Program-made: the position numbers and the translations under genes | Part shown: positions 1 to 8,788 of the stretch, in pieces | Layout of the letters: each line of letters opens with the position of its first letter | Numbering within the stretch: the stretch's first letter is position 1 | Source of the DNA: Bin87 sp965116785 | GTDB lineage: Bacteria > Chloroflexota > Dehalococcoidia > Lucifugimonadales > UBA3495 | Direction of reading: 5' to 3' | Length of the DNA stretch: 64,000 nucleotides | Assembly (NCBI GenBank): GCA_965116785.1 | Contig: OZ220731.1 | Span: 3,100,001 to 3,164,000 of the forward strand | The notes under the pieces: model-generated | Seen by the model: only the letters and a program-made list of their open reading frames with translations | Databases searched by the model: none | Told to the model about the DNA's origin: nothing

Positions 1-273
1 TACCTGGGTCAGTTGCTGCTGGACTTCGCCGGCGACGAGGGCTGGTTCCGGCGGTTCTACGTGGAGCACCGGGGCATGGACTTCCCCGGCGATACCATCA
101 CCGCGGCCGGCATTATCACCGGCAAGCGCGAGGAGGGTGAGTTCGGCCTGGTGGACTGCGCCGTGAACCTGCAGAACGACCGGGGCAACCAGACCGCCTC
201 CGGCACCGCCACCGTCGTCCTGCCCCGGCGGGGCCAGTCGCTGCCGGTGGAATGGGAAGCGGAGGCCTGGTGA
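1..273 (+). CDS. MaoC-like (hot-dog fold) hydratase/dehydratase, C-terminal part
   Basis: The reading frame is open from the first base, so the gene starts outside the window; about 90 C-terminal residues are present. The segment reads as the second half of a MaoC/FAS1-type hot-dog domain: a FPGDTI turn, a central strand pair around VDCAVNLQNDRGNQTASG, and a final GTATVVLP strand, which is the usual end of this family. Enzymes of this family hydrate enoyl-CoA thioesters or dehydrate the hydroxyacyl forms. Its TGA overlaps the next start by one base (TGATG), so it is translationally coupled to a CoA-transferase, which fits a small acyl-CoA degradation operon. The active-site Asp/His segment lies outside the window. 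The substrate cannot be told. Confidence 0.7.
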   Translation, partial: YLGQLLLDFAGDEGWFRRFYVEHRGMDFPGDTITAAGIITGKREEGEFGLVDCAVNLQNDRGNQTASGTATVVLPRRGQSLPVEWEAEAW

Positions 274-1478
274 TGGCCGCCATGCCCCTGGGACTGCCGC
301 TCCACGGCGTGCGCGCGCTGGAGGTGGGCGGATACGTGTCCGCTCCGTACTGCGGCCGGCTGCTGGCGGATTATGGCGCCGACGTCATAAAGATCGAGCC
401 GCCCGGGGCCGGCGACGAGGCGCGACGGATGGGGCCGTTCGTTGGCGACGATCCCCATCCCGAGAAGAGCATCCCGTTCCTGTACCTGAACACCAACAAG
501 CGCGGCGTCACCCTGGACGTGGACACGACCTCTGGCGCCGGCCTGCTGGACCGCCTGCTCGAATCGGCGGACGTGCTGGTGGAAAACCTCCCGCCCGACG
601 CCAGGCCATCGTGTTTGGACCCTGAAGCTCTGGGCGAGCGGTATCCCCACCTGATCGTCACGTCCATCACGCCCTTCGGCCAGACCGGCCCGTACCGCGA
701 TTTTGCCGCCACCGACATCGTGACCACGGCGATCAGCGGCCTCATGTACCACTCCGGTGACTCCGACCAGGAGCCGCTGCGCAACGCCCTGAACCAGTCC
801 TTCTACGTGGCCGGCATCAACGCCGCGGTGGCGACCTCGGCGGCCCTGTTCCAGCGCATGTTCAACGGATACGGCCAGGCCATCGACGTTTCCACCGTGG
901 AATGCCTCGCGTCGCATCTCGTCCAGGCGCTGCCCTACTACAACTACATGGGCGCAATCAAGGGCCGCCGGCCGGTCCGCGGCTCCGGCTTCGAGGAGCT
1001 GATGCCCGCCCGTGACGGCTACGTGATCCCCTCGGTGCAGGGCTCGCAGCCGTGGTCCACAGTGGCCGAGCTGATCGGCGAACCCGCGCTGCAGGACGAG
1101 CGGTTCGCGTCGGGTTCGGGTCGTATCGAGTTCGGCGAGGAGATCCACGACCTGCTGCTCAAGGGGCTGGCCCAGTGGGACCGCAAGGCGCTGCACCAGG
1201 CCTCCGGCGAGCGTCGCCTGGTGTTCGGCATGGCCCAGGACGCCGGCGACCTCCACGATTGCCCGCACCTGCACGAGCGGGAGTTCTTCCGCACCGTGTC
1301 CCACCCCGCGGCCGGCGAGGCCGACTATCCCGGCATGGGCCCGCGCCTCTCGGGCGTGGACTACGAGGTGCGCCTGCCCGCGCCGCTGCTGGGCCAGCAC
1401 AACTCCGAAATCTACGGCGACGAGCTGGGTTGCTCCTCTGCTGAACTGGCCCAGCTCAGAGCCCTGGGGGCGATATGA
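273..1478 (+). CDS. CaiB/BaiF family III CoA-transferase
   Basis: This 401-residue protein has the normal length for a family III CoA-transferase, which moves CoA between carboxylic acids in the cytoplasm. Recognisable landmarks are the N-terminal YCGRLLADYGADVIKIE strand, LNTNKRGVTLDVD, and GPYRDFAATDIVTTAISGL, in which Asp148 sits at the position of the catalytic aspartate of formyl-CoA transferase. I chose the ATG at 273 because GGAGG lies 7 bases upstream and the start overlaps the previous stop; an in-frame ATG at 252 is the alternative. The stop overlaps the next gene's ATG (ATGA at 1475), so MaoC, this gene and the next appear to be one transcript. The acid that is activated cannot be deduced. 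Confidence 0.9.
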   Translation: MAAMPLGLPLHGVRALEVGGYVSAPYCGRLLADYGADVIKIEPPGAGDEARRMGPFVGDDPHPEKSIPFLYLNTNKRGVTLDVDTTSGAGLLDRLLESADVLVENLPPDARPSCLDPEALGERYPHLIVTSITPFGQTGPYRDFAATDIVTTAISGLMYHSGDSDQEPLRNALNQSFYVAGINAAVATSAALFQRMFNGYGQAIDVSTVECLASHLVQALPYYNYMGAIKGRRPVRGSGFEELMPARDGYVIPSVQGSQPWSTVAELIGEPALQDERFASGSGRIEFGEEIHDLLLKGLAQWDRKALHQASGERRLVFGMAQDAGDLHDCPHLHEREFFRTVSHPAAGEADYPGMGPRLSGVDYEVRLPAPLLGQHNSEIYGDELGCSSAELAQLRALGAI

Positions 1479-2890
1479 CGATGCCGCAACGCACCCTGCC
1501 GCCGGGACGCACCCTGCCGCTGGAAGGCATCCGCGTGGTGGACCTCAGCCGCGTGTTCGCCATGCCCTACTGCGGCGCGTACCTGGCCGACCTGGGCGCC
1601 GAGGTCATCAAGGTGGACACCCACCACAACCAGTTCGTCGACACCACCCGCACCCTCAACGGCCCCTACCCCGACAACGACCCGGGCGAGCTCTACTGGG
1701 AACGCGGCGGAACCTTCCAGACCCTGAACCACGGCAAGCTCAGCGTGACCCTCGACCTGCGCTCCGACGACGCCCTGGAGGTCCTGCGCGAGCTGGTTTC
1801 GATTTCCGACGTGGTGCTCGAGAACTTCACGCCCCGGGTGATGCGCCGGTTTGGTCTCGACTATCCCAACCTGAAGTCCGTGCGCCCCGACCTGATCATG
1901 GTATCCAACACCGGCTACGGCCATTCCGGACCGTGGACCAACTTCGGCGCGATGGCAACCGCCCTGGAGCCGACCCACGGCACCGGCGCGTTCATGGGCT
2001 ACCTGGACGTGGACGCCGCGGGCCGGACCTCGCCGGGCACCGTGCCCAACAAGATCGCCAATTCCTACACCGATTTCCTGGCCAGCTGGACAGCGCAACT
2101 GGCGGTGCTGGTCAGCCTGATCCACCGGGCGAAGACGGGTCGGGGCATGTGGATCGACCTCGCCATGTACCAGGTGGGCGCGTCCTTCCTGGGCGAGGGC
2201 ATCCTGGACTACGCCTTCAACGGCCGCCGCACCCGCCGCCTGGGCAACCGCCACGAGTCGATGTCGCCCCACGGCTGCTATCCGTGCCAGGGCAACGACC
2301 AGTGGGCGGTGATCGCCGTGCGTGACGATACCGACTGGCGGGCTTTCTGCAACGCCATCGGCTCGCCCGAACTGGCATCCGATGTTCGCTTCGCCGATCC
2401 GCTGACGCGCCATGACAACCAGGACGAGCTGGACGCCATCATATCCCAGTGGACCTCAGCCCGCACCAAATACCAGGTGATGAACGTCCTGCAAAGCGCT
2501 GGCGTGCCTGCCGGGCCGGTCCTGGATGGCCGGGACATGCTGGGCGACCCGCACCTCCGGAACCGGGGATACTTCGAGTCTGCCGACCACCCTCCGGAGA
2601 CCGGCCTGGGCCGCCGGGAATACCTGACCCGCGGCTGGCGAATGTCCGGCAACGACGTGAGCATCCGCAAACCGGCCCCGATGCTGGGCGAAGACAACGC
2701 TCACATCCTTTCCGATCTGCTGGGCCTGACGGACAACCGCATCACCGACCTGGAAGCGGCGGAGGCCATCGGCCAGACCCTGGCCGGCGCGCGCATCCCC
2801 GCCTCGGTTCCCCTGGACCGGCAGGTGGAACTGGGCTGGACGGTCGACTACGATACGGAGTACCGCAGCCGACCGCCCAGCGACGCCTGA
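1475..2890 (+). CDS. CaiB/BaiF family CoA-transferase, Glu-type variant
   Basis: A second family III CoA-transferase of 471 residues, started by an ATG that overlaps the preceding stop by four bases. It keeps the family frame: MPYCGAYLADLGAEVIKVD near the N-terminus, LNHGKLSVTLDL, and GYGHSGPWTNFGAMATALEP. At the column of the usual catalytic aspartate it has Ala161, while Glu165 follows four residues later, as in a large subgroup annotated only as CoA-transferase. A tail of about 50 residues extends past the usual end. Together with its upstream neighbour it may form a heteromer or act on a different acid; both are inference. Two adjacent non-identical copies argue for divergence, not recent duplication. 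Confidence 0.88.
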   Translation: MTMPQRTLPPGRTLPLEGIRVVDLSRVFAMPYCGAYLADLGAEVIKVDTHHNQFVDTTRTLNGPYPDNDPGELYWERGGTFQTLNHGKLSVTLDLRSDDALEVLRELVSISDVVLENFTPRVMRRFGLDYPNLKSVRPDLIMVSNTGYGHSGPWTNFGAMATALEPTHGTGAFMGYLDVDAAGRTSPGTVPNKIANSYTDFLASWTAQLAVLVSLIHRAKTGRGMWIDLAMYQVGASFLGEGILDYAFNGRRTRRLGNRHESMSPHGCYPCQGNDQWAVIAVRDDTDWRAFCNAIGSPELASDVRFADPLTRHDNQDELDAIISQWTSARTKYQVMNVLQSAGVPAGPVLDGRDMLGDPHLRNRGYFESADHPPETGLGRREYLTRGWRMSGNDVSIRKPAPMLGEDNAHILSDLLGLTDNRITDLEAAEAIGQTLAGARIPASVPLDRQVELGWTVDYDTEYRSRPPSDA

Positions 2891-2915
2891 AGCAACGGGA
2901 CGAGGGCGCGTCCCG

Positions 2916-5315
2916 CTAGTCGTTGTCCTCGACCACCACCCGCAGTCCGCGGGTTTCGTCGTCGTAGCGGCCGCCGGCGGCGCTATGGTTCACCAGCGAC
3001 CAGAACTTGCTGGTAGTCGCGTTTTCCGCCGCCGTCAGCGTCACGGGCTGGGGGGTGCTCCAATTTTCGGTGGTGAACACCAGGCTGGCTGCGCTGGCGG
3101 TCAGGTGACTGTCGGCCGGATCGATGCTGAGCGTGACGGTCACGTCGGCGTCGGGTTGCGTCGCCAGGGACACCGAGTAGTTGACGGCGCTGCCCTCGGC
3201 CATGTTCACCTCGGCGACGCTGAACACGATGCTGTCAGCGTCGGTGTCCGCGGTGGTTTCCGTGGCTGTGGACGCGTTGGTCACCGGCTGGTCCGTGAAC
3301 AGGAGGACGGGGTTGCCCGTGGCATCGGCGAAGGCTTTTTGGCCATCCCGGGCGAAGTTGTTGTCGTAACTCACCTTCACATCCTGACCGACCGTGATTT
3401 CGTGTTGCAGGGGAATGGTGAAGGTGTTCGCCCCCACGCTGAGCCCGGTGACCTTGGCGGGGAACCCGTCCACGGTTACGTTGAAGAGTTCATCGTAGAA
3501 GTGCTGCAGTTCCACGTCCGGGTGGGCATCCAGCCACTGGATCCATTTGAATATGTCGGTGGTTTCGCTCAACGTTACTTGTATTCCCGGGCGCTCGGGC
3601 ATGGCCGGCGTGAAATACGTGGCGTCCTGGGCGGGAATGGTGAGCGTGGTTGCGCTCACGAACTTCGGGCTCACCCCGTCCACCAGGTGGCCGGTATCCG
3701 CCGGTACGGCGTCGTGCGTGATGACCGCCGGGTTTCCGGCCAGGTCGGCGACGGTCCCGCCGTTCAGACCCAGCTTGTTCGCGGCAATCGAGATGCCGTC
3801 GGCGTCGGTGTCCCCCTCGGCTATGGTGTAGCCGAAGAAAACGACCTCATCGTCCACACGATCGAACGAGGCGTACCGCGTCGTGCCGCCCACGTCCAGT
3901 TCAATCTGAGGCGATCCGGTGACTGCCATACCCTCATCGAAGGTCACCGCCACCTCGACCTTGTCCCCAACCCCGTACGTGCCGTCGTCACCCGGGTCCG
4001 AGTCCAGGGCCACGGACGAGATGGTGGGAGGGATGGTGTCCCTGGCAAACACCTTGTGATTGGGGTCAGCGCCCAGGTACGGGTAGTAGACCGAGACCTC
4101 GTCGCCGGAGGACTGGAAATGCAGACTGCCGTCGCGCGTATACCCTGAGTTCCTGCCGCCCCGGTCAACGCTTATGCCAGTGTCATCCCGTTCGCCGGGC
4201 TTCACGGTGTAGGCGTACACGATCCGGTCGGTGCCGGAGCCCCGGACGTACCTCGCGGCGCGGTAGGTTGACCGTCCTGACCCCCGGTCACCGACCCGGA
4301 TGGCGATGCCCTTCCGACCGGTCACGCTCACCGCCTCCTGGTACTCGATCTCGATCTCGATGTCCTCGCCAGCGTCGTAGGCGACCCCGTTCTCCGGCGT
4401 TGAAATGATCCGCACGCCAACGGCGTCCCGGCGGATCGAACCGTCCGCCCGGTGACGCGACTGGTTGCCGATGCCCCGGTATATGCGGCTGACCCCGATG
4501 TTCGTGTCTTTGACCTTGATCACGCTGGACAGCCCGAAGCCGTGCCAGCGCTTTCCGTCATGGTAGCCGTTGGGTACGCTGACGCCATTGCCGTCCCGGT
4601 CTCGTTCCTGGACGGTGTACCCGAACACCAGGGTGTCGGTCCCCGAGCCTCTGGCGTACCGGGCGGCCCTCCACCCGGGGGTGACCCAGATCCCCATGAG
4701 CGGCCGGCCCTCCACCTCCACCTCGCGGTTGAAGGTGACCGCGAACTCGATGGTCTCCTTCAGCCCGTAGGTATCCCCCGCGGCAGGTCGCGAAATTACG
4801 TCGATGCCGGTCACGCGCGCCTCGTCGTCCACGATGGTGATGTCGCATCGATCGTCACGCCGCGGATCGTCCAGGTCTTTAACTATGCTGGGCGGCGAAA
4901 ACCGCACGGTGAACGTTTCTTCACCTTCCAGCCGGTTGTCTTCGTACGTGCGGATGGTGAGAGCCATGCGATTGGCGATGCGCTCCGCCTCGGTGCTGGT
5001 GTGCCAGACCCCATCCAGGCGAGCGTAATCGGATCTGTCGGCGCTCTTCGCGTGGGTATGCCACCACCCTCCGAATTGGTACTTCTCGTGGCCATTCAGG
5101 TCCGTCCGTACCAGGTACACCTTCACCGAATCGCCCTCTTCAACGTGCGTCTTGGGACAGTCAACGTAAACCTTGGGGCCGGGTCGGTCGTCGTGGTCCG
5201 CCGCAATTGGCGTCGCGTTGGGGATCACCGTCAGGATTGCCACAGCGGTGAGCGCCAGCATTAACGCCGCCAGCCTGGGGATGCGAGAGCCCGTTCTTGT
5301 TTGTTGCCTTTCCAT
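2916..5315 (-). CDS. Secreted Calx-beta/Ig-like repeat surface protein
   Basis: A protein of 799 residues starts at the ATG at 5315, which has GGAGGTGG just upstream; longer in-frame starts lack this site. Residues 1-39 form a signal peptide (basic start, hydrophobic LAALMLALTAVAILTV, cleavage near PIAA). Residues about 47-165 resemble a Calx-beta module (EEGDSVKVYL, GEETFTVRF, CDITIVDDE). Three degenerate repeats of about 100-120 residues follow, each with a YG/YD..G..I or V..AV.F strand, a RxARY or TRYAS strand, a GSGTD or equivalent turn and a Y(T)V/I..GD.D..GIS strand. A SwmB-like segment and a last Calx-beta-like module (EVNMAEGSAVNYSVSL to VEDND) end the chain. No LPXTG motif, S-layer homology domain or C-terminal membrane anchor is visible. 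It is probably an exported, calcium-binding or adhesive envelope protein; the ligand is unknown. Confidence 0.75.
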   Translation of the reverse strand: MERQQTRTGSRIPRLAALMLALTAVAILTVIPNATPIAADHDDRPGPKVYVDCPKTHVEEGDSVKVYLVRTDLNGHEKYQFGGWWHTHAKSADRSDYARLDGVWHTSTEAERIANRMALTIRTYEDNRLEGEETFTVRFSPPSIVKDLDDPRRDDRCDITIVDDEARVTGIDVISRPAAGDTYGLKETIEFAVTFNREVEVEGRPLMGIWVTPGWRAARYARGSGTDTLVFGYTVQERDRDGNGVSVPNGYHDGKRWHGFGLSSVIKVKDTNIGVSRIYRGIGNQSRHRADGSIRRDAVGVRIISTPENGVAYDAGEDIEIEIEYQEAVSVTGRKGIAIRVGDRGSGRSTYRAARYVRGSGTDRIVYAYTVKPGERDDTGISVDRGGRNSGYTRDGSLHFQSSGDEVSVYYPYLGADPNHKVFARDTIPPTISSVALDSDPGDDGTYGVGDKVEVAVTFDEGMAVTGSPQIELDVGGTTRYASFDRVDDEVVFFGYTIAEGDTDADGISIAANKLGLNGGTVADLAGNPAVITHDAVPADTGHLVDGVSPKFVSATTLTIPAQDATYFTPAMPERPGIQVTLSETTDIFKWIQWLDAHPDVELQHFYDELFNVTVDGFPAKVTGLSVGANTFTIPLQHEITVGQDVKVSYDNNFARDGQKAFADATGNPVLLFTDQPVTNASTATETTADTDADSIVFSVAEVNMAEGSAVNYSVSLATQPDADVTVTLSIDPADSHLTASAASLVFTTENWSTPQPVTLTAAENATTSKFWSLVNHSAAGGRYDDETRGLRVVVEDND

Positions 5316-5764
5316 TGTCTCCACCTCCGCGTGGGTCGCCCGCCGGCGCGTGTCGTTCCCTCTGCGCGTGGGGGCGGCCAGAACCGCGACGATGGAGACC
5401 AGGATCAAAAACCCCGGCTCCAGCGACACGGGCTATAGCCCGAATAGTCCATCACGGACTGATGGCAGTCCGGTATGCGCAATAAACACGCGCAGAATTG
5501 CGTTATGCGTGCAATATTGGGTCGCCACCCAACGCAATGTCTGTGCAACTCGTGAAATGCACACGCGATGCAGCGGACTTACAACAAAAAACGGGCGGCG
5601 CCTTCGCACCGCCCGTCAGCCACCTGCGCGGGGTCGATTTACTTACATCTGATGAAGGACCTCAGTTCTCCTCAATGGACTGGAATACATGGGAAAGTTG
5701 GCTTCGGTGGCCAAATGATTCCATGATGGGATGCCCGCTGCAACAGAACCCGGAACCCCCGCAG
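5316..5764. other. Intergenic leader of the surface protein gene
   Basis: About 450 bases without a credible gene between two minus-strand genes. It holds a perfect 14-base palindrome at 5429-5442 (CGGGCTATAGCCCG), a small hairpin at 5449-5465 (CCATCA and TGATGG around five bases), and a compound inverted repeat: TTGGGT and ACCCAA at 5517-5532, flanked by ATTGCG at 5497 and CGCAAT at 5533. The rightmost part carries the terminator of the upstream CoA-transferase. The hairpins lie 115-220 bases before the surface-protein start and could shape its leader mRNA. Confidence 0.5.
5584..5616 (-). terminator. Rho-independent terminator of CoA-transferase gene
   Basis: Read on the minus strand, ACGGGCGG and CCGCCCGT form a perfect 8-bp GC-rich stem (5591-5598 with 5609-5616) around a 10-base loop, followed at once by TTTTTTG. 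It lies about 150 bases past the stop of the minus-strand CoA-transferase ending at 5765. Confidence 0.85.
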
Positions 5765-6994
5765 CTACGCTGCCCCCACGGCCTTCCCCTCCACCAGCGC
5801 GTCTATCTCCGCCGCGCTGTAGCCGTGCTCGGCCAGGATCTCGCGGCTGTGCTGACCCAGGGCGGGGCCCCGGTGCCGAATGCTTCCCGGCGTCTCCGAC
5901 AGCTTCACCGGTATCCCGATGTGGTTCAGTTCGCCCAGTTCCGGATCATCCAGCGTGACCTTCATCTCCCGGGCCACCACCTGTTCGTCGCTGTACACCT
6001 GCTCCATGTCGTAGATCGGGCCGGCGACCACTCCGGCGGCCTCCAGTTGCTCCATCCAGTGGGCGGTAGTGTGCTCCGCCAGGATGCCCTCCAGGAGCTC
6101 GGCCAGCTCCGCCTCCCGCGCCTTGCGGTCGTTGGGCTCCAGGTATCGCTCGTCCTCGATGAGGGCATCCTGCCCGATGGCCCGGCAGAACTGTTCCCAG
6201 GTGGGTTGCGACGCGGCGCCGATGTTGATGTAGCCGTCCTTGGTGCGCAGGGCCTGGTAAGGCGCGTTGACCCGGTGGGCCGATCCCAGCGGCCCGGGGA
6301 TCTCCCCGTTGGCGAAGTACTCCGACGACTCCCACACCGTGAAGGCGATGCCGGCCTCCAGTAGCGATCCGTCAACCTGCTGGCCTTTGCCGGTCTTCTG
6401 CGCGTGAATGTACGCCGCCAGGATGCCGAAGGCGGTGAAGCTGCCCGCGCCGATGTCGGTGATGGGCACGCCCACCTTGGCCGGCGGCCCGCCTGGAAAG
6501 CCGGTGATCGACATCAGGCCGCTCATCCCCTGCGCCACCAGGTCGAAGCCGCCCCGGTTGCGGTACGGCCCCGTGCCGCCGAAGCCGGATATGCTCGCGT
6601 ACACCAGCCGCGGGTTGATCTCCGCCAGCGCCTCGTAGCCCAGGCCCAGCCGGTCCATGACGCCGGGCCGGAAGTTCTCCACCACGATGTCTGCCGTTTC
6701 GGCCATGCGCCGGAACACCGCCTTGCCGTCGTCCGAGCGGAGGTCCAGGGCGATGCTGCGCTTGTTGCGGTTGAGCGCCAGGAAACCGCCGGCGATGTCG
6801 TGGGTCAGGCGCGAACCCATGCGCCGCGTGTCGTCGCCGGTGCCGGGACGCTCGACCTTGATGACGTCGGCGCCCATGTCGGCCAGCAGCATGGTGCACA
6901 TGGGGCCGGCCATGATCTGCGTCAGGTCCAGCACCTTGACGCCGGCCAGGGGGCCGGCAGGATGACTGTTGCGGGTTCCATCGTTTTGAGTCAT
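5765..6994 (-). CDS. CaiB/BaiF family III CoA-transferase, formyl-CoA transferase-like
   Basis: A 409-residue family III CoA-transferase and the most canonical of the three in the window. It has GVKVLDLTQIMAGPMCTMLL, MGADVIKVERPGTGDDTR, LNRNKRSIALDL and YRNRGGFDLVAQGMSGLMS; the Asp of GFD is the expected catalytic residue that forms the aspartyl-CoA thioester. The start at 6994 is preceded by AGGTGAG, seven bases upstream; longer reading frames run into the divergent methyltransferase. It is monocistronic, with its own terminator downstream, and is divergent from the methyltransferase gene at 7073, leaving 78 bases for both promoters. The specificity for formate/oxalate or another dicarboxylate cannot be told from sequence. 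Confidence 0.9.
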   Translation of the reverse strand: MTQNDGTRNSHPAGPLAGVKVLDLTQIMAGPMCTMLLADMGADVIKVERPGTGDDTRRMGSRLTHDIAGGFLALNRNKRSIALDLRSDDGKAVFRRMAETADIVVENFRPGVMDRLGLGYEALAEINPRLVYASISGFGGTGPYRNRGGFDLVAQGMSGLMSITGFPGGPPAKVGVPITDIGAGSFTAFGILAAYIHAQKTGKGQQVDGSLLEAGIAFTVWESSEYFANGEIPGPLGSAHRVNAPYQALRTKDGYINIGAASQPTWEQFCRAIGQDALIEDERYLEPNDRKAREAELAELLEGILAEHTTAHWMEQLEAAGVVAGPIYDMEQVYSDEQVVAREMKVTLDDPELGELNHIGIPVKLSETPGSIRHRGPALGQHSREILAEHGYSAAEIDALVEGKAVGAA

Positions 6995-7072
6995 TGATCT
7001 CACCTGGCCAAGGGCGGTTTGACGCCGGTAACTGGCGCACGGGATAATGCGGCCTCGCACCGGAGGCGCGGG

Positions 7073-7906
7073 ATGGGCGAGATTATACTCGGCGACAATT
7101 TGGATGTCCTGCGGACGCTTACCGACCGTGCGTTCCAGCTGATCTACGTCGATCCTCCCTTCAACACCGGCAAGTCCCAGTCCCGCACCCGCATCCGGGT
7201 TACGCCCGACCCCGACGGCGACCGCACCGGATTCCAGGGCCGCCGCTACCGCACGCAAGTCGTCGGTTCCAGCGAGTACGCCGACGTTTTCGACGACTAC
7301 ATCGGGTTCCTGCGCCCCCGCATGGAGGAGGCGTACCGTGTGCTGGACGACCACGGCAGCCTCTTCCTCCACGTCGACTACCGCGAGGTCCACTACTGCA
7401 AGGTGATGCTGGACGAGATCTTCGGCCGCGACTCCTTCATCAACGAGATCATCTGGGCCTACGACTACGGCGGCCGGCCCAAGACCCGCTGGCCGGCCAA
7501 GCACGACAACATCCTCTGGTACGCCAAGGATCCCAACAACTACACCTTCAACTACGACGCCATGGACCGCATCCCCTACATGGCGCCCGGCCTGGTGGGG
7601 CCGGAGAAGGCAGCCCGCGGCAAGACCCCCACCGACGTCTGGTGGCAGACCATTGTTAACGGAAAAGAGAAAACCGGCTACGCCACGCAGAAACCCCTGG
7701 CCATCCTCAGCCGCATCGTCCGCGTCCATTCCAACCCCGGCGACCGGGTGCTGGACTTCTTCGCCGGCAGCGGCACGCTGGGCGAGGCCGCATACCGGGA
7801 GGGAAGAGAGTTCACGCTGATTGACAACAACCCGGAGGCGGTGCAACTGATGAAAAAACGGTTGGCTTCTGCCCCGCTCATCTTGACGCAAGCGACGAAC
7901 TGGTAA
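7073..7906 (+). CDS. Site-specific DNA methyltransferase, beta-class (N6-A or N4-C)
   Basis: A 277-residue DNA methyltransferase. The N-terminus MGEIILGDNLDVL leads into the catalytic motif IV DPPF (residues 27-30). The target-recognition region lies in the middle, motif X-like TQKPLAIL is at about 205-212, and the SAM-binding motif I DFFAGSGTLGEAA comes last (about 228-240). This IV-TRD-I order defines the beta class. The ATG at 7073 was chosen for the GGAGG six bases upstream. No cognate restriction enzyme with intact catalytic residues is adjacent; the next gene codes for a protein with a worn nuclease fold. It may be a solitary regulatory or protective methylase, or half of a decayed restriction system. 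Confidence 0.88.
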   Translation: MGEIILGDNLDVLRTLTDRAFQLIYVDPPFNTGKSQSRTRIRVTPDPDGDRTGFQGRRYRTQVVGSSEYADVFDDYIGFLRPRMEEAYRVLDDHGSLFLHVDYREVHYCKVMLDEIFGRDSFINEIIWAYDYGGRPKTRWPAKHDNILWYAKDPNNYTFNYDAMDRIPYMAPGLVGPEKAARGKTPTDVWWQTIVNGKEKTGYATQKPLAILSRIVRVHSNPGDRVLDFFAGSGTLGEAAYREGREFTLIDNNPEAVQLMKKRLASAPLILTQATNW

Positions 7907-7938
7907 CATGGGAAATAACTGCTGAACGGATAGCCGCC

Positions 7939-8757
7939 ATGACTGCCCCGCACAATCCCGCCGAACAACCGGAGCCCATGACTCCCGCCGAACTCCGGGC
8001 GCTGCTGGAACGGGCCGTCACCCTCTCTGTAGAAAATACCCGCGCCATTGCCCAAATGCGCGCGGAGCAGCAGGAGCGCGCCGCTCGGCACGACCGCGAA
8101 ATGGCCGAGATCCGTGCCGCTCAAGATCGCACTGAAAAGATAGTTTCTGAGAACTCGGCCGCCATAGCCGAAATGCGCGCTTCACAGGAACGCCTAGACC
8201 GCAGGTTCGAGCGGCTAATGGAAGCTCACCGGGAAACGAGAGGTAGAGTCTCAGAACTGCGTGCCGAGCATGATTACACTTCAAATGACGTTTCCACCTT
8301 GAAAGGCTGGGGAATGGAATTTCTCTGCGAACGCCGTCCCGGTCATTTTGCTAATGCGCTGAAATTGAACAGTATCGAGCTCTTCCCACGGGAGACAATG
8401 CTCACAATGGCCATCGATGCCGCCCAGCGCGGCATCATCTCCGGCAGTTCGGCCAACGACCTTCATTCCGGCGATGTTTATTTCTATGGCCGGCGAGCGG
8501 AAGACGATACACCCGTATATCTGATTGTTCAGGCATCGTTCGAGGTCTCGCGGGGAGACGTCAAGCGAGCTTCGGCACAGGCCGAGACACTGGAAACCAT
8601 TCTCCGGCATGATGGCTCCCCGGAGGAAACCGGGGTCGCGTTGCCGGTGGTCGCCGGCACACGCCTGCGTACCGACCCCGACACCGGAGCCGTCATGGTG
8701 TCGCTTTGGGACGTCACCTACGTCGAAATCAATAACGGCAACGAACTTACCGTATGA
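7939..8757 (+). CDS. Coiled-coil protein with PD-(D/E)XK-like C-terminal domain
   Basis: A protein of 272 residues. Residues about 15-120 are highly charged and heptad-like (repeats of the type AEMRA(S/A)QERLDRR), so a long coiled coil is likely. The C-terminal half has the order GMEFLCERR, GDVYFYGRR, VYLIVQASFEV, RASAQAETL and LPVVAGTRL. I recognise this as a common cyanobacterial/Chloroflexota family of unknown function with a PD-(D/E)XK-like core. Here the position normally read as E-x-K is Gln-Ala-Ser, so catalysis is doubtful. It sits 32 bases after the DNA methyltransferase in the same direction, so it may share its transcript. Whether it acts with the methylase is inference. Confidence 0.65.
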   Translation: MTAPHNPAEQPEPMTPAELRALLERAVTLSVENTRAIAQMRAEQQERAARHDREMAEIRAAQDRTEKIVSENSAAIAEMRASQERLDRRFERLMEAHRETRGRVSELRAEHDYTSNDVSTLKGWGMEFLCERRPGHFANALKLNSIELFPRETMLTMAIDAAQRGIISGSSANDLHSGDVYFYGRRAEDDTPVYLIVQASFEVSRGDVKRASAQAETLETILRHDGSPEETGVALPVVAGTRLRTDPDTGAVMVSLWDVTYVEINNGNELTV

Positions 8758-8788
8758 AATCGAAACTCGGAATGAGGAGCAAACCGCA

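Noticed and set aside
57..1400. Long open frame (447 codons) on the minus strand
   Set aside because: It lies opposite a clear CoA-transferase; its translation is His/Arg/Gly/Val-rich without any family signature, as expected for the complement of GC-rich coding sequence. The same applies to the long antisense frames at 1412-2413, 8747-10237, 15548-16978, 17363-18742, 24223-25488 and 41172-42470.
1..2890. 3-hydroxypropionate bi-cycle genes (mesaconyl-CoA transferase and hydratase)
   Set aside because: A MaoC-like protein next to CoA-transferases resembles the Meh/Mct pair of Chloroflexus, but the CoA-transferases here do not show recognisable Mct features and no other cycle gene is nearby.
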